From DVEG01 sp964405435 (lineage in GTDB: Bacteria > Cyanobacteriota > Cyanobacteriia > Cyanobacteriales > Oscillatoriaceae), in NCBI GenBank assembly GCA_964405435.1, contig CAYOOD010000031.1, forward strand, positions 8,559 through 72,558: a stretch of DNA of 64,000 nucleotides, in the 5' to 3' direction. Both the position numbers and the translations under genes were made by a program. The notes under the pieces are model-generated. The model saw only the letters and a list, made by a program, of their open reading frames with translations. It was not told the DNA's origin and did not search any database. This document shows, piece after piece, positions 36,479 through 46,293 of the stretch; within the stretch, counting starts at the first letter, position 1, and each line of letters starts with the position of its first letter.

Positions 36479-39028
36479 TTATTTTTCCGTCAGCGTTTCG
36501 ATACCATCCCAACCTGCGGGGAGCGGATTTTGCAGCCAGTAGAGACAGCGCTGAGCGTGCAACAGCGAGGCTTTGTCGCTGCTATCGATCGCCAGAATCG
36601 CCTCAAACCGCTCCAGAGCCCGCTGAAACTCGCGCTTGAGATAAAACGCGCGTCCTTGTTCGTAAAGCTCGACAATTTGCTGCTTGATTTCTGGAATCGG
36701 ATCGGAACGCAACCCCACCAGTTCGCACAGAGAAACTGGTTGATTTTTCCCCTTGACGCGCACGATATCGAGTTCTCGCACCCAGATGCGATCGGCACAG
36801 GGTTGATAGGTACTGCCGCTGATGACAATATCGCAGCCGTACATTTTCGTGGTTCCTTCCAGGCGAGAAGCGAGATTGACGTCATCGCCGATCGCGGTAA
36901 ATTCCATCCGTCTAGCGTGACCGATATTGCCGCTAATAGCCGTACCCGAATGAATGCCGATGCCAATGCGAATGGCAGGCTTTTGCACGGCTTGGCGGCG
37001 GGCATTAAATTCTGCCAGAGACGATCGCATCTCCAGCGCCGTCTGCACCGCACTCCAGGGATGGTTTTCAATCGGCACCGGCGAACCAAATACGCCCATA
37101 ATTGCATCTCCGATATATTTATCCAGCGTGCCTTTATGTTTGAAAATTGGCTCAACCATCGCGGCGAAATAGTCATTGAGCATGTTCACCACTTCTTCCG
37201 GTGGCATGTTTTCGACTAGCTTCGTGTAGCCGCGAATGTCAGAGAAAAGAATCGACATTTCTTTGCGATCGCCCCCCAATTTAGCACCGCCACTTTGCAA
37301 CAACTGTTCGGCGAGTTCCTGCGTCATGTAGCGGTACATGGTATTTTTCAGGCGTTTTTCGTCGCTGATGTCGTCCATCACCACCAGCACGCCGTAGACG
37401 TTATTGGCGTCGCTGGCATCGGCGATGGAATTAATCGACAAGTGGACGCTGCGCGGTTCCGAACCGGCACCCGCCCGCAAGGCGCGATCGGGATAATATT
37501 GCTGCCGCGATTTTTCGTCTTTTGCCGCCAGCGCGGCATTAAACCAACCTGAAAAATTCCCTTCTTCGATTTGAATGAGATTGCAGATGGATTTGCCTTC
37601 CAAACTGTCGCGATCGCTCAGCCCCAGCAATTGCATCGCCATCGGATTCGCCGCAATAATTTCCCCGGCAGCATTGGTAGAAACCACTCCATTCGTCAAG
37701 CTGCGCAGAATATCTCGCTGCACCTGTTCTTGCTGCTGAATCTGGGCGTACTGTTGCTGAATAGTCTGGTACTGCTGGTTGACTTTTTCAAACAGCTTGG
37801 CGTTTTGAATGGCGATGCCCGCTTGGATGTTAAACGCCTCCATAAATTCGCGATCGCTGCGATTGAAACTCGCCTTCCAGCACTCCGGCGCGTGGGGCCA
37901 ATCCATCGGATTGTAAGGCGGATAATCTCCCTGTTTCCGCTTATTCACCAGTTGCGTTACGCCGATCAAATCGCCGTCCGCGTTGAAAATTGGCATGCAC
38001 AGCAAGCTGCAGGTGCGGTAGCCATTGTTCTGGTCAAATTTTTGAGAAACTTCCGAATCCGCATCTTTATACAAGTCAAAAGGAATATTCAGGGGCTTGC
38101 CCGATTGCGCCACTTTCCCCACATAACCCCTGCCGACGGGCACCCGCAGTTCTTTGAGAGAGCCATCTGGCTGCGGGATATTCGCCCACAGTTCCCCCGC
38201 TTCGCTGTCGAGCAGCCACAGGGTACTGCGATCGGCATTCATCAGGCTTTTGGCGGCGTTCATCACGCGATCGAGGGTTTCTTGCAGGTTCAAGCTGCTG
38301 GAAGCGAGCGATCGCGTTGCCTCTAATAGCGCCTCAGCCGCACGCAGTTTTTGAGTCGCCGCATAGAAAGAACGCGAACTTTCCAGCGTCAGCCGAATCA
38401 GCGGAGAAAACTCCTCAAACAAGGCTTCATCTTCTGCCGTAAAGCCGATTAGGTCGATTCGGTCGGCTAAAGCTCCTCCGGCACGGTAATTGCTTTTCAA
38501 CTTATTGAGAAGCTGCACGACTGCTACCAAATCTCCCTGCTCGTTCAACAGAGGCAGAGTCAGCATGGTGTAGGTGCGGTAGCCGGTTTTCTTGTCTTGT
38601 TCCTTCGCCGCCGCCGAGCGATCGTCATTGTAAAAATCGAAGGGAATATTGATAATTTGTTTGGTCGTCGCCGCCAGACCCGCAATGCCTTGCGTCGCGG
38701 GTATGCGAATTTCTAGGGTTTTATTTTCTTCATCTTTGGCTAAAATTGACCAGAGCTCATTTTGTTCTTCATCCAGCAAAAATACTGTGGTTCTGTCCGC
38801 CGACAAGAGCTCGCCTATCTTCAAGGTAATGGCGGTGAGCATTTCATTGAGTATAGCGTCAAAGCTCTGACTTTCAAAACTCAACATCGACAAAGTTTGA
38901 CAGACCGTTTTGAGCTGCCGCTCGACATCGGTCATTTGTTTTTTAAAGTTGGTTTTGTTGAGCGGCGCTAAAAACTCTGAAAATGTGGGTTGCTTTGTGG
39001 CCAATGCAGAACCTGATGAAGTTTTCAT
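36479..39028 (-). CDS. Adenylate cyclase, GAF-GAF-PAS-catalytic (CyaB1/CyaB2-like)
   Basis: The 849-residue soluble protein has GAF-A at about 50-215, GAF-B at 230-410, a coiled coil (about 415-440), a PAS domain at 440-565 (NGVVSTNAAGEIIAANPMAMQLLG) and a class III cyclase domain at about 585-765. The latter has metal Asp residues in LFSDIRGYT and DKYIGDAIMGVFGSP, and the AIGDDVNLASRLE signature. A short TPR-like tail follows (QQIVELYEQGRAFYLKREFQRALERF). This is the layout of Anabaena CyaB1 and CyaB2, whose GAF domains bind cAMP. GAF-A keeps the NKFDE motif (NK...FTAEDE); GAF-B has DR for DE. It is divergent from the HTH-AAA gene. Confidence 0.93.
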   Translation of the reverse strand: MKTSSGSALATKQPTFSEFLAPLNKTNFKKQMTDVERQLKTVCQTLSMLSFESQSFDAILNEMLTAITLKIGELLSADRTTVFLLDEEQNELWSILAKDEENKTLEIRIPATQGIAGLAATTKQIINIPFDFYNDDRSAAAKEQDKKTGYRTYTMLTLPLLNEQGDLVAVVQLLNKLKSNYRAGGALADRIDLIGFTAEDEALFEEFSPLIRLTLESSRSFYAATQKLRAAEALLEATRSLASSSLNLQETLDRVMNAAKSLMNADRSTLWLLDSEAGELWANIPQPDGSLKELRVPVGRGYVGKVAQSGKPLNIPFDLYKDADSEVSQKFDQNNGYRTCSLLCMPIFNADGDLIGVTQLVNKRKQGDYPPYNPMDWPHAPECWKASFNRSDREFMEAFNIQAGIAIQNAKLFEKVNQQYQTIQQQYAQIQQQEQVQRDILRSLTNGVVSTNAAGEIIAANPMAMQLLGLSDRDSLEGKSICNLIQIEEGNFSGWFNAALAAKDEKSRQQYYPDRALRAGAGSEPRSVHLSINSIADASDANNVYGVLVVMDDISDEKRLKNTMYRYMTQELAEQLLQSGGAKLGGDRKEMSILFSDIRGYTKLVENMPPEEVVNMLNDYFAAMVEPIFKHKGTLDKYIGDAIMGVFGSPVPIENHPWSAVQTALEMRSSLAEFNARRQAVQKPAIRIGIGIHSGTAISGNIGHARRMEFTAIGDDVNLASRLEGTTKMYGCDIVISGSTYQPCADRIWVRELDIVRVKGKNQPVSLCELVGLRSDPIPEIKQQIVELYEQGRAFYLKREFQRALERFEAILAIDSSDKASLLHAQRCLYWLQNPLPAGWDGIETLTEK

Positions 39029-39295
39029 GGCTACTAGCCTGATAAGGGACTTGGTAAAAACGGCAAATTTTTCAACCCTCTTGACAGGGGGCTTCGCGTT
39101 CCCTGCAATTGATTGCCTGCGTTCTCTTCTTAACTGTAGGGTAAAAACCGGAGAATTTGGGTATAATTATTCAGGCATTTTCTTCAAAAAAATCAGGGAT
39201 ATTGTAGAGACAGGTAAGCCAAAAAATCAATTTATTCAGAAAATTCAGAAAATTCATGGTATGCTAGGGGTCTGACATTGACCGTGGGGTGCTCA

Positions 39296-40720
39296 ATGGC
39301 TGATGTAGAAGTCTCAACGCTGGTAGAGCTGTCAGAGAATTGGATTGGCCAAAAGACAGGAGAACAATTGACGGACGTTCAGAAGGCGGTCCTGCGGCAG
39401 GCGCTGGCAGGGTACAGGCTCAAGGATATTCAAGTCTCCGGCTACACCGCCAACACCATCCAGCGGGAAATCGCTCCCAAGTTGTGGAAGCTGCTGTCAA
39501 GCGCGACTGGCAAAAAAGTGACAGTCAAGACAGTTCGATTAGTGCTGGAGGAATTGCAGATCGGGCGATCGCAATCTTCTTTTAGCCCAGAGTCTCCTAA
39601 GCTGAGCTGCTCCCCACAGCCAGAGCTGGAGGAGGCAGAACGACCCGGCGGGCAGGTGAGTCTCGCCTCGAAATTTTACGTCGAGCGACCGCCGATCGAA
39701 GCCCGAGCCTTTGAAGAAATCGCCAAACCGGGAAGCCTGATTCGCATCAAAGCCCCCCAGCAAATGGGCAAAACCTCCCTGGCGATCGCGCTGCTGCACG
39801 CAGCCGAAGAACGCGGCTGTCGTTCGGTGCTTTTCAACTTTGACGAGGAAGTAGACAGCAAAGATTTTAACGACCTCGATCGATTTCTGCGCAGGTTTTG
39901 CGCGACAATCGCCGACAACCTGAAATTACCCCCGGAAGATCTGGATAAATACTGGAGCAATTCTCTGGCCAGCAAAAAGAACTGCACGAATTTTTTCGAG
40001 AAATACCTGCTGCCAAAAATCGGCGCTCCTCTGGCGCTGGGGCTGGATGCGGTCGATCGCATTTTTCCTCACGAAAAAATCGCGGATGACTTTTTCGGCT
40101 TGCTGCGGGCTTGGCACGAAAAAGCCAAGCAAAGCGAGATATGGAAAAATTTTCGCCTGGTTATCGTCCACGGCACGGAAGTTTACATTCCCCTCACCAA
40201 CGACCAATCCCCGTTTAATGTGGGGCTGCCGGTCGAACTGCCGGAATTTAACGAAAATCAGGTCAGCGACTTGGCGCGGCGGCACGGTTTGAATTGGACT
40301 GAGGCGCAAGTCGCGCAACTGATGGCGATGGTGGGAGGACATCCTCATTTAGTGCGGGTGGCTTTGTATAAAATTGCTCGCGAAGATATCAGTTTAGAGC
40401 AAATTTTAGCAGAGGCTCCCACGGAAACAGGAATCTACGCCGATCGCTTGCGACTGCTTTTGTGGAATTTAGAACAAAATCCAGAGTTAGCCAGCGCTTT
40501 TAGAGAGGTGATCGAAACGGATTTGCCCGTGCAGCTAAAGGCGGCGATCGCCTACAAGCTGAATAGCATGGGGCTGGTACACCTGCAAGGCAATCAGGTG
40601 AGCGCGCGCAACGAACTGTACCGCCAATATTTTCGCGATCGCTTCGGATTTGACAGCAGGGGAGCGGCACGCCCGCCTCTAGAACCCGCCTATCCAGAAG
40701 CGCTGCGAAGCTTCTCCTAA
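39296..40720 (+). CDS. HTH + AAA-like ATPase (VMAP-type N-terminal domain)
   Basis: The 474-residue protein starts with a winged-helix-like domain (about 20-95: LTDVQKAVLRQALAGYRLKDIQVSGYTANTIQREIAPKLWKLLSSATG). This is the N-terminal module seen in cyanobacterial vWA-MoxR-associated (VMAP) and AAA-like proteins. An AAA-like NTPase of the PF14516 type follows from about 120: Walker A KAPQQMGKTSLA, a Walker B-like region ALGLDAVDRIF (acidic residues weaker than usual), then helical segments (GGHPHLVRVALYKIA). The C terminus ends without an obvious effector. ATG 39296 follows GGGGTG; the TTG at 39278 is less likely. Such proteins are STAND-like switches of uncertain function. Confidence 0.8.
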   Translation: MADVEVSTLVELSENWIGQKTGEQLTDVQKAVLRQALAGYRLKDIQVSGYTANTIQREIAPKLWKLLSSATGKKVTVKTVRLVLEELQIGRSQSSFSPESPKLSCSPQPELEEAERPGGQVSLASKFYVERPPIEARAFEEIAKPGSLIRIKAPQQMGKTSLAIALLHAAEERGCRSVLFNFDEEVDSKDFNDLDRFLRRFCATIADNLKLPPEDLDKYWSNSLASKKNCTNFFEKYLLPKIGAPLALGLDAVDRIFPHEKIADDFFGLLRAWHEKAKQSEIWKNFRLVIVHGTEVYIPLTNDQSPFNVGLPVELPEFNENQVSDLARRHGLNWTEAQVAQLMAMVGGHPHLVRVALYKIAREDISLEQILAEAPTETGIYADRLRLLLWNLEQNPELASAFREVIETDLPVQLKAAIAYKLNSMGLVHLQGNQVSARNELYRQYFRDRFGFDSRGAARPPLEPAYPEALRSFS

Positions 40721-40758
40721 AGAACGCTAAAATTTTCATTCTCAAATATAACCGCAAG

Positions 40759-41547
40759 ATGACTCATACTCTTCTCCAACGCCCAGAAGTCTTAAAGAAA
40801 CTCTTCCATCCCAAAGGATGCGATCGCTTTGAACCGATCGACCCCAACACGCGCGCGATCGCCGTGGAAGTAGAACCCAACATTTTTATCCGGGGGCTAT
40901 TGTATCCAGCCGCCGCCCATTCCCCAGCGATTTTATTTTTCCACAGCAGCAACGAAACCGTTGCCGATTTGGATGTCTTTGCAGACTTTTTCACCCAGAT
41001 AGGCATCACCTTGCTGCTAGTCGATTACCGGGGCTATGGAGCCAGCGACGGCACCCCCACAGCCGTCAATCTCCTCAGCGATTCCCTGAAAGTATTTCTA
41101 GCCGTCGATCGCATTTTTAAATCAAATCACCTCAATCCCGATCGGCTTTACGTTTTGGGGCGATGTCTGGGAGCGGCTGCAGCGCTTGAAGTTGCCTTTC
41201 ATGTCAAAGACAAAATAGCAGGGGTGATTTTAGAAAGCGGCTTTGCAGAAACCTTGCCACTTTTAGCGCGTCTGGGCGCGGACGTATCCCAGTTAGACGA
41301 AGAACGCGACGGGTTTGGCAACGCCCCCAAAATCAGCCGCATTACAGTCCCCACGCTCATCGTTCACGGCAAAGAAGACTTGTTGATTTCACCGGAACAC
41401 GCCGAAAAACTCTACCGCTGCTCTGGCGCTTTGGAGAAACAGATCGTGTTGATTCCGAAAGTCGGTCACAACAGCGTGATGATCGTCGGCGTCTCGCAAG
41501 GAAAGTCGCCCTACTTTGAAGCCATCCGAAAATTTATATTTAAATAG
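40759..41547 (+). CDS. Alpha/beta hydrolase with a cysteine nucleophile
   Basis: The 262-residue single-domain hydrolase shows an oxyanion region AILFFHSSNETVAD, LLLVDYRGYGASDG, and a nucleophile elbow GRCLGAAAAL with Cys136 in place of the usual Ser. The acid is in HGKEDLLISPEHA and the base His in VGHNSVM. Its family resembles the BEM46/dienelactone-hydrolase-like group. It begins 38 bp after the HTH-AAA gene on the same strand, so it is likely co-transcribed with it. The substrate is unknown. Confidence 0.85.
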   Translation: MTHTLLQRPEVLKKLFHPKGCDRFEPIDPNTRAIAVEVEPNIFIRGLLYPAAAHSPAILFFHSSNETVADLDVFADFFTQIGITLLLVDYRGYGASDGTPTAVNLLSDSLKVFLAVDRIFKSNHLNPDRLYVLGRCLGAAAALEVAFHVKDKIAGVILESGFAETLPLLARLGADVSQLDEERDGFGNAPKISRITVPTLIVHGKEDLLISPEHAEKLYRCSGALEKQIVLIPKVGHNSVMIVGVSQGKSPYFEAIRKFIFK

Positions 41548-41689
41548 TGGCTAGACGGGGAATTTCTGGAAAAATTCAGGAGTCAGGAATAGTTGAATAG
41601 CAAGACGTATTTCTGGCTTCGCTTTCTTATATTTTTACTTTTTTCTAGCTTTCATACCGCCAGAATAGTGCAAAAAATTTAAGGAGAAT

Positions 41690-42583
41690 ATGGCACAATT
41701 TTCCAAGGGAAATCAGATGGCTTGGTTTCACGACGAAGGACACTCCGCAGGATTCTTTCACACCTACGATCGCTTGCAGGTGGGAGGACAAAACAATGCT
41801 CCGAGAAAGGTTCACGTCTTTCTCCCCCGCGAGTATGAAATCTCTGGAGAGCGGTATCCGGTCGTTTACATGAATGACGGACAAACAGCGTTTTTTCCGG
41901 GGGGTGCCGCAGTAAAATCTTGGCGGACAGCCGAGGTACTGGGAACGCTTTACGATGCCAACGCGATTCGGAAAATTATCGTCGTGGCGGTGCATCCCCT
42001 CAACCGCGATATTGAATATACTCATACGCCCATTCCCAGCATCGGAGGCGGCGGACTGGAAGACTACACCCAGTATATGGCTGACTGCCTTAAACCCTTC
42101 ATCGATCGCAATTACCGCACCCTTTCCGAAGCGCGAGAAACAACAATTTTAGGCAGTTCTCACGGCGGGCTAGCAGCCTTTTATATCGCCTGTCGCCGGT
42201 GCGATCGCTTTGGCAATGCCGGCGCGATGTCTCCGTCTTTTTGGGTTGGACTCGATACCGGATGGACGATGTTTTTTCCCCTCGCCACTTCTAACTTGCT
42301 CGATCGGACTGCTCCCACCCTGCAAAATAAAACGATTCGACCCCGCATCTGGATCGATTGGGGGCTCGTCCGCACTGGCGGATTTCACAACTCTTGGATT
42401 GAGGATCGCGCCACCAAGCGCGGGCGAGAAATGGCAAAGCTCCTCTGCAGTAAATTCGGCTACGAGCGCGATCGAGAACTCTTTACTTGTGAAGATCCCC
42501 AAGGAGTCCACGCCGAAGAATCTTGGTCAGAGCGCCTGCCTCTCGTCCTCAAGGCTTTTTATAGTGCTCGATGCCTCGGCTGA
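41690..42583 (+). CDS. Putative esterase (esterase D/Fes family)
   Basis: The 297-residue protein of the PF00756 esterase family shows KVHVFLPREYEISGERYPVVYMNDGQ, the nucleophile elbow GSSHGGLAAFYIA and a C-terminal HAEESW holding the catalytic His. An Asp-containing IDWGLVRTGG lies near residue 215. There is no signal peptide, so it is cytosolic. TAAGGAG sits just upstream of the ATG. It follows the Cys hydrolase by 142 bp. Its stop TGA opens a GTGCTGA repeat. Confidence 0.85.
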   Translation: MAQFSKGNQMAWFHDEGHSAGFFHTYDRLQVGGQNNAPRKVHVFLPREYEISGERYPVVYMNDGQTAFFPGGAAVKSWRTAEVLGTLYDANAIRKIIVVAVHPLNRDIEYTHTPIPSIGGGGLEDYTQYMADCLKPFIDRNYRTLSEARETTILGSSHGGLAAFYIACRRCDRFGNAGAMSPSFWVGLDTGWTMFFPLATSNLLDRTAPTLQNKTIRPRIWIDWGLVRTGGFHNSWIEDRATKRGREMAKLLCSKFGYERDRELFTCEDPQGVHAEESWSERLPLVLKAFYSARCLG

Positions 42584-42629
42584 GTGCTGAGTAGAAAGAA
42601 AGAAGAGTGAGAAAGTAAAAAGTGCCTTC

Positions 42630-42678
42630 CTCGTTTCCAGGCTCAGCCTGGGAACGAGATGAACGAGATGAACGAGAT
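42630..42678. repeat. CTCGTTTCCAGGC hairpin plus three 9-bp GAACGAGAT repeats
   Basis: CTCGTTTCCAGGCT and GCCTGGGAACGAG form a hairpin at 42630-42658; a related unit occurs near 17199. The right arm's GAACGAGAT is repeated exactly three times in tandem (42652-42678), ending 39 bases before the ATPase-GAF start. It may shape that gene's leader. Confidence 0.75.
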
Positions 42679-42717
42679 GATATAATTTTAGAAAAATAAC
42701 TGAATCTATATTAGAGC

Positions 42718-45700
42718 ATGATTCATTCGGCTTACGAATATAAAGTCGGGGGAAGCCTGCCGCCTGACGCGCCGACTTATGTGTGGCGGGAAGCAGATGA
42801 CGATCTTTTCAACCACTTGAGGGACGGCACGTTCTGTTACGTTCTAAATTCCCGACAAATGGGCAAATCTAGCTTGCTCGTGCAAACCGTAAAACGCCTG
42901 ACGGAAGCGGGCGTTATCTGTGCCGCCATTGACTTGACAGAAATTATCAGCCCGGACATTACCCGAAACGAGTTTTACGGCAGTATCACCTACACTTTAG
43001 CAGACAGTTTTAACCTCCTAGAGGAAATCGGCGGGTTTGAAACTTGGTGGCACCACTACAAATCAGTGACGCCCCTGAAGCGATTGGGAATTTTTCTCAA
43101 AGATGTTTTGCTGGCGTCTCCCTCACTACTCAAAAAAAATATTGTCATTTTTTTGGATGAAGTTGACAGCGTTCTCAGATTGCCTTTTTCAGCGAACGAT
43201 TTATTCGGCTTGATTCGGGCTTGTCACAACAATCGCGCGGAAAGAAGCGAATACAATCGCCTCACTTTTGCGATATTAGGAGTGGCAGCGCCTTCAGATT
43301 TGATGCGAGATAAAAATCACAGTCCCCCTTTTAATTTTGGGCGCGCGATCGCGCTGACTGGCTTTCAAATGTCCGCAGCAGAACCGCTGGCGGCAGGATT
43401 AAAAATTAAATCAAAAAATTACAATCAATTGCTACAAGCGGTATTGAGTTGGACGGGCGGGCAACCGTTCCTGACTCAAAAACTCTGCAAGCTGCTCGTA
43501 GAGGCGGAGGATTCGCCGACTGCTGGCGCTGAGGCGGAATGGGTGGAAAAAGTGGCGCGATCGCGCATCATCGAAAACTGGGAAGCGCGAGACGAACCCG
43601 AACATTTAAAAACCATTCGCGATCGCCTGTTTCGCGGCGACGAACAGCGCAGCATTCAACTGCTGCACCTCTACCAGCAAATTTTGCTGCGCGGCGGCAC
43701 AGCCGAAAACGATGACAGTTCCGAACAGATGGAACTGCGGCTCTCCGGTTTAGTCGTCAAACAAGCTGGTTTTCTGCAAGTTCGCAACCGCATCTACGAA
43801 TCTGTTTTTAACGCGGCTTGGGCAGAAAAAGCGCTGATCGAACTGCAACCCAAGCCCGAACCCCGCGACTTAGAATTTATCAAGCTTTTAGATGATTTAG
43901 AAAGAGAACTGCTAGAATCTCAGCTTGCCAATGTCGCCGAGTGGAAATTTTCCGATCGCGTCCTCTATGAAGTCTTGCGGAAAATTACCTTCAAAGTGGG
44001 TGAATTGCTCGGAGCCGATCGCGCCACCATTTACTTGCTCAATCAAGAAAAAACCGAACTTTGGTCAGTCGTTGCTGAAAATAAAGAAGGAGAATTTCTC
44101 GACATTCAACTGCGCGTCGGTGAAGGAATCGCCGGACAAGTCGCTCAAACTCAAAAAGCGATTAATATTCCCGCCAAAGTGTACCAAGATCGACGCTCCT
44201 TTTTTGTCAAAGAATTTGATAAAAAATACCGCTACCGCACTTATAATATTCTAGCTTACCCCATTCTGAGCGAAACTCAAGAAATTGTCGCTGTCGTCCA
44301 ATTTCTCAATAAATTAAAACAGGCACGAAAAGCTCCTTCCAGTTTTTTACAAAAAATTGACAAAAAAGGTTTTACAAAACTAGATGAAGAGCGATTGTCC
44401 GCTTTTGTTTCCCCGATTCGGCGGATTTTGCAAATCTGCCAGTCTTCCTACAAAGCCACCAAGAAACTGCGGGCAACAGCAGCGCTCGCAGAAGCCACGC
44501 GATCGCTCAACCAGAGCAGTTTAAATACTAAAGAAATCATCCAGCGGGTGATGGATGCCGCCAAAAAACTGATGAATGCCGATCGCAGTACCCTGTGGTT
44601 AGTGGATGAAGAACGAGGCGACTTGTGGACGGAACTGCCCGGAAAAAAACTGCGCTGTGAGATCGGAATTGGCTTTGCTGGGCAAGTCGCGGCATCGCGC
44701 GAACCGATAACGATTCCCTTTGATTTGTACGATCATCCTAACGCGGGGAATGCGAAAAAAACTGACAAGGGAACCGGCTATCGCACCTGCAGTCTCTTGT
44801 GTATGCCCGTGTTGAGCCCTGCCGGAGAATTGCTCGGCGTGACGCAATTGCTCAACAAGCGCAAAAGCGGCAAATTCCCAGACTACAATCCTGCCGAGTG
44901 GCCGAAACCGCCCGAACAATTCAAGGCTAGCTTTGACGAAAACGACCGACAAGCCATGCAAGTTTTTAACGAGCAAGTGGGAGTTTTATTGCAGTACGCC
45001 AAGACGCACGAAACCATCAAACAGCCGAAAGAAGCCGTACACAATACGCTGGCGATGCTCAGTCAAGCGGCGGGGAGTGCGAGGGATGAAATTCGCTACA
45101 GCGCTCTGTTTGCTATGCTGGATTTTATGACGGCATCTGTTAGCAATTTGCTGCAAGTCGAGCGCAGTTCTATTTTTCTGCTGAATGCGGAGCGGGAGGA
45201 ATTTTGGTCGCTGATTGCCGGGGAGGAAGGGGGCAGCCCCAGAGAGGTTATCCTTCCGGGCGATCGCGGCATTCTGGGCGAAATATTAGCCTCTGATTCT
45301 CGAAACCCGATCGCAGAAAACAGCCTTTCAGAAAAGGGGGGGATTTCTTTACTGCAAGCAGCGATGGGCGAGAACGGCGGCTATTCGCTGTACGAGCTGT
45401 ACAATCGGTTAATTTTTCCTTTGTGGAACCATCAGGGAAAGTTAGTCGCTGTTGTCGAGGCTGTTAATAAATTAAACAAGCACTCGCAACCCAGTCAGCC
45501 CCTGAGTTTCTCGCCAGAAGATGCCGACAAGCTGGCTGAGCGGACTGAGTCACTGGTGCCGCTTTTGGAAGGGTTCCAGTCGTTTCGCAGAGAAATCCAA
45601 ACCATTCAGGAACAAGCAGAAATTGACGTTTTGTGGTCGGCGATCGCAGCCGTCAGTCGCAGCACTGAAAATCCCAAAGAAGTGCTGCGGCTGGTGATGG

Positions 45701-46209
45701 AACTCGCCAAAACCCTCACCAACGCCGATCGCAGCACCCTGTGGCTGGTGGATTCGCAGCAAGGCAATTTGTGGACGCAACTGCCCGAAGGCGAAATTCG
45801 CTGCGAAATTGGGGTGGGGTTTGCCGGCGAAGTCGCCCAATCCCGCCAGCCCCTAGCCATTCCGTTTGACTTGTACGATCACCCCCGCGCGGGCAATGCC
45901 AAAAAAACCGATCGGGAAACTGGCTATCGCACTTGCAGCTTGCTTTGTATGCCCGTTTTGAGTTTCGATCGCGAGGTGCTGCTGGGCGTGACGCAATTAG
46001 TCAACAAGCGGAAACCGGGTAATTTTTCTGAATCTGACCAGGTGCCCTGCCCCGAGGTTCCCGATCGCTTCAAGGCGAGTTTTAATGAAAGGGACAAGCG
46101 GAATATGGAGATTTTCAACAATCAAGTGGGAATCGTGCTGCAGCGCATCCAACAGCAGGGGTTGCTCTCTTCGCTGTTTGGAAAGAGTCGGGGCGATCGC
46201 ACCCCCTAA
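42718..46209 (+). CDS. AAA-like ATPase with four GAF domains
   Basis: The 1163-residue protein has an N-terminal AAA-like ATPase (PF14516) at about 1-390: YKVGGSLPPDAPTYVWREADDDLF, Walker A NSRQMGKSSLLVQ near 43-55, and Walker B IVIFLDEVDSVL near 142-152. Four GAF domains follow at about 405-585, 600-760, 775-945 and 980-1145. GAF2 and GAF4 are very alike (NADRSTLWLVD, IPFDLYDHP-AGNAKKTD, GYRTCSLLCMPVLS). GAF1 resembles GAF-A and GAF2/4 resemble GAF-B of the nearby adenylate cyclase. GAF1 has a full NKFDE motif (NK...FTKLDE); the others end in DR, DA and DK. It is probably a ligand-controlled STAND-like ATPase; its output is unknown. Confidence 0.9.
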   Translation: MIHSAYEYKVGGSLPPDAPTYVWREADDDLFNHLRDGTFCYVLNSRQMGKSSLLVQTVKRLTEAGVICAAIDLTEIISPDITRNEFYGSITYTLADSFNLLEEIGGFETWWHHYKSVTPLKRLGIFLKDVLLASPSLLKKNIVIFLDEVDSVLRLPFSANDLFGLIRACHNNRAERSEYNRLTFAILGVAAPSDLMRDKNHSPPFNFGRAIALTGFQMSAAEPLAAGLKIKSKNYNQLLQAVLSWTGGQPFLTQKLCKLLVEAEDSPTAGAEAEWVEKVARSRIIENWEARDEPEHLKTIRDRLFRGDEQRSIQLLHLYQQILLRGGTAENDDSSEQMELRLSGLVVKQAGFLQVRNRIYESVFNAAWAEKALIELQPKPEPRDLEFIKLLDDLERELLESQLANVAEWKFSDRVLYEVLRKITFKVGELLGADRATIYLLNQEKTELWSVVAENKEGEFLDIQLRVGEGIAGQVAQTQKAINIPAKVYQDRRSFFVKEFDKKYRYRTYNILAYPILSETQEIVAVVQFLNKLKQARKAPSSFLQKIDKKGFTKLDEERLSAFVSPIRRILQICQSSYKATKKLRATAALAEATRSLNQSSLNTKEIIQRVMDAAKKLMNADRSTLWLVDEERGDLWTELPGKKLRCEIGIGFAGQVAASREPITIPFDLYDHPNAGNAKKTDKGTGYRTCSLLCMPVLSPAGELLGVTQLLNKRKSGKFPDYNPAEWPKPPEQFKASFDENDRQAMQVFNEQVGVLLQYAKTHETIKQPKEAVHNTLAMLSQAAGSARDEIRYSALFAMLDFMTASVSNLLQVERSSIFLLNAEREEFWSLIAGEEGGSPREVILPGDRGILGEILASDSRNPIAENSLSEKGGISLLQAAMGENGGYSLYELYNRLIFPLWNHQGKLVAVVEAVNKLNKHSQPSQPLSFSPEDADKLAERTESLVPLLEGFQSFRREIQTIQEQAEIDVLWSAIAAVSRSTENPKEVLRLVMELAKTLTNADRSTLWLVDSQQGNLWTQLPEGEIRCEIGVGFAGEVAQSRQPLAIPFDLYDHPRAGNAKKTDRETGYRTCSLLCMPVLSFDREVLLGVTQLVNKRKPGNFSESDQVPCPEVPDRFKASFNERDKRNMEIFNNQVGIVLQRIQQQGLLSSLFGKSRGDRTP

Positions 46210-46293
46210 CTCTCACCAATCCAAAAAAAATCGGCGGACATTCCGATACCCGCCGGGGATTCTCCTGAAATCCTGCCTGTCAATATTTAAGAC

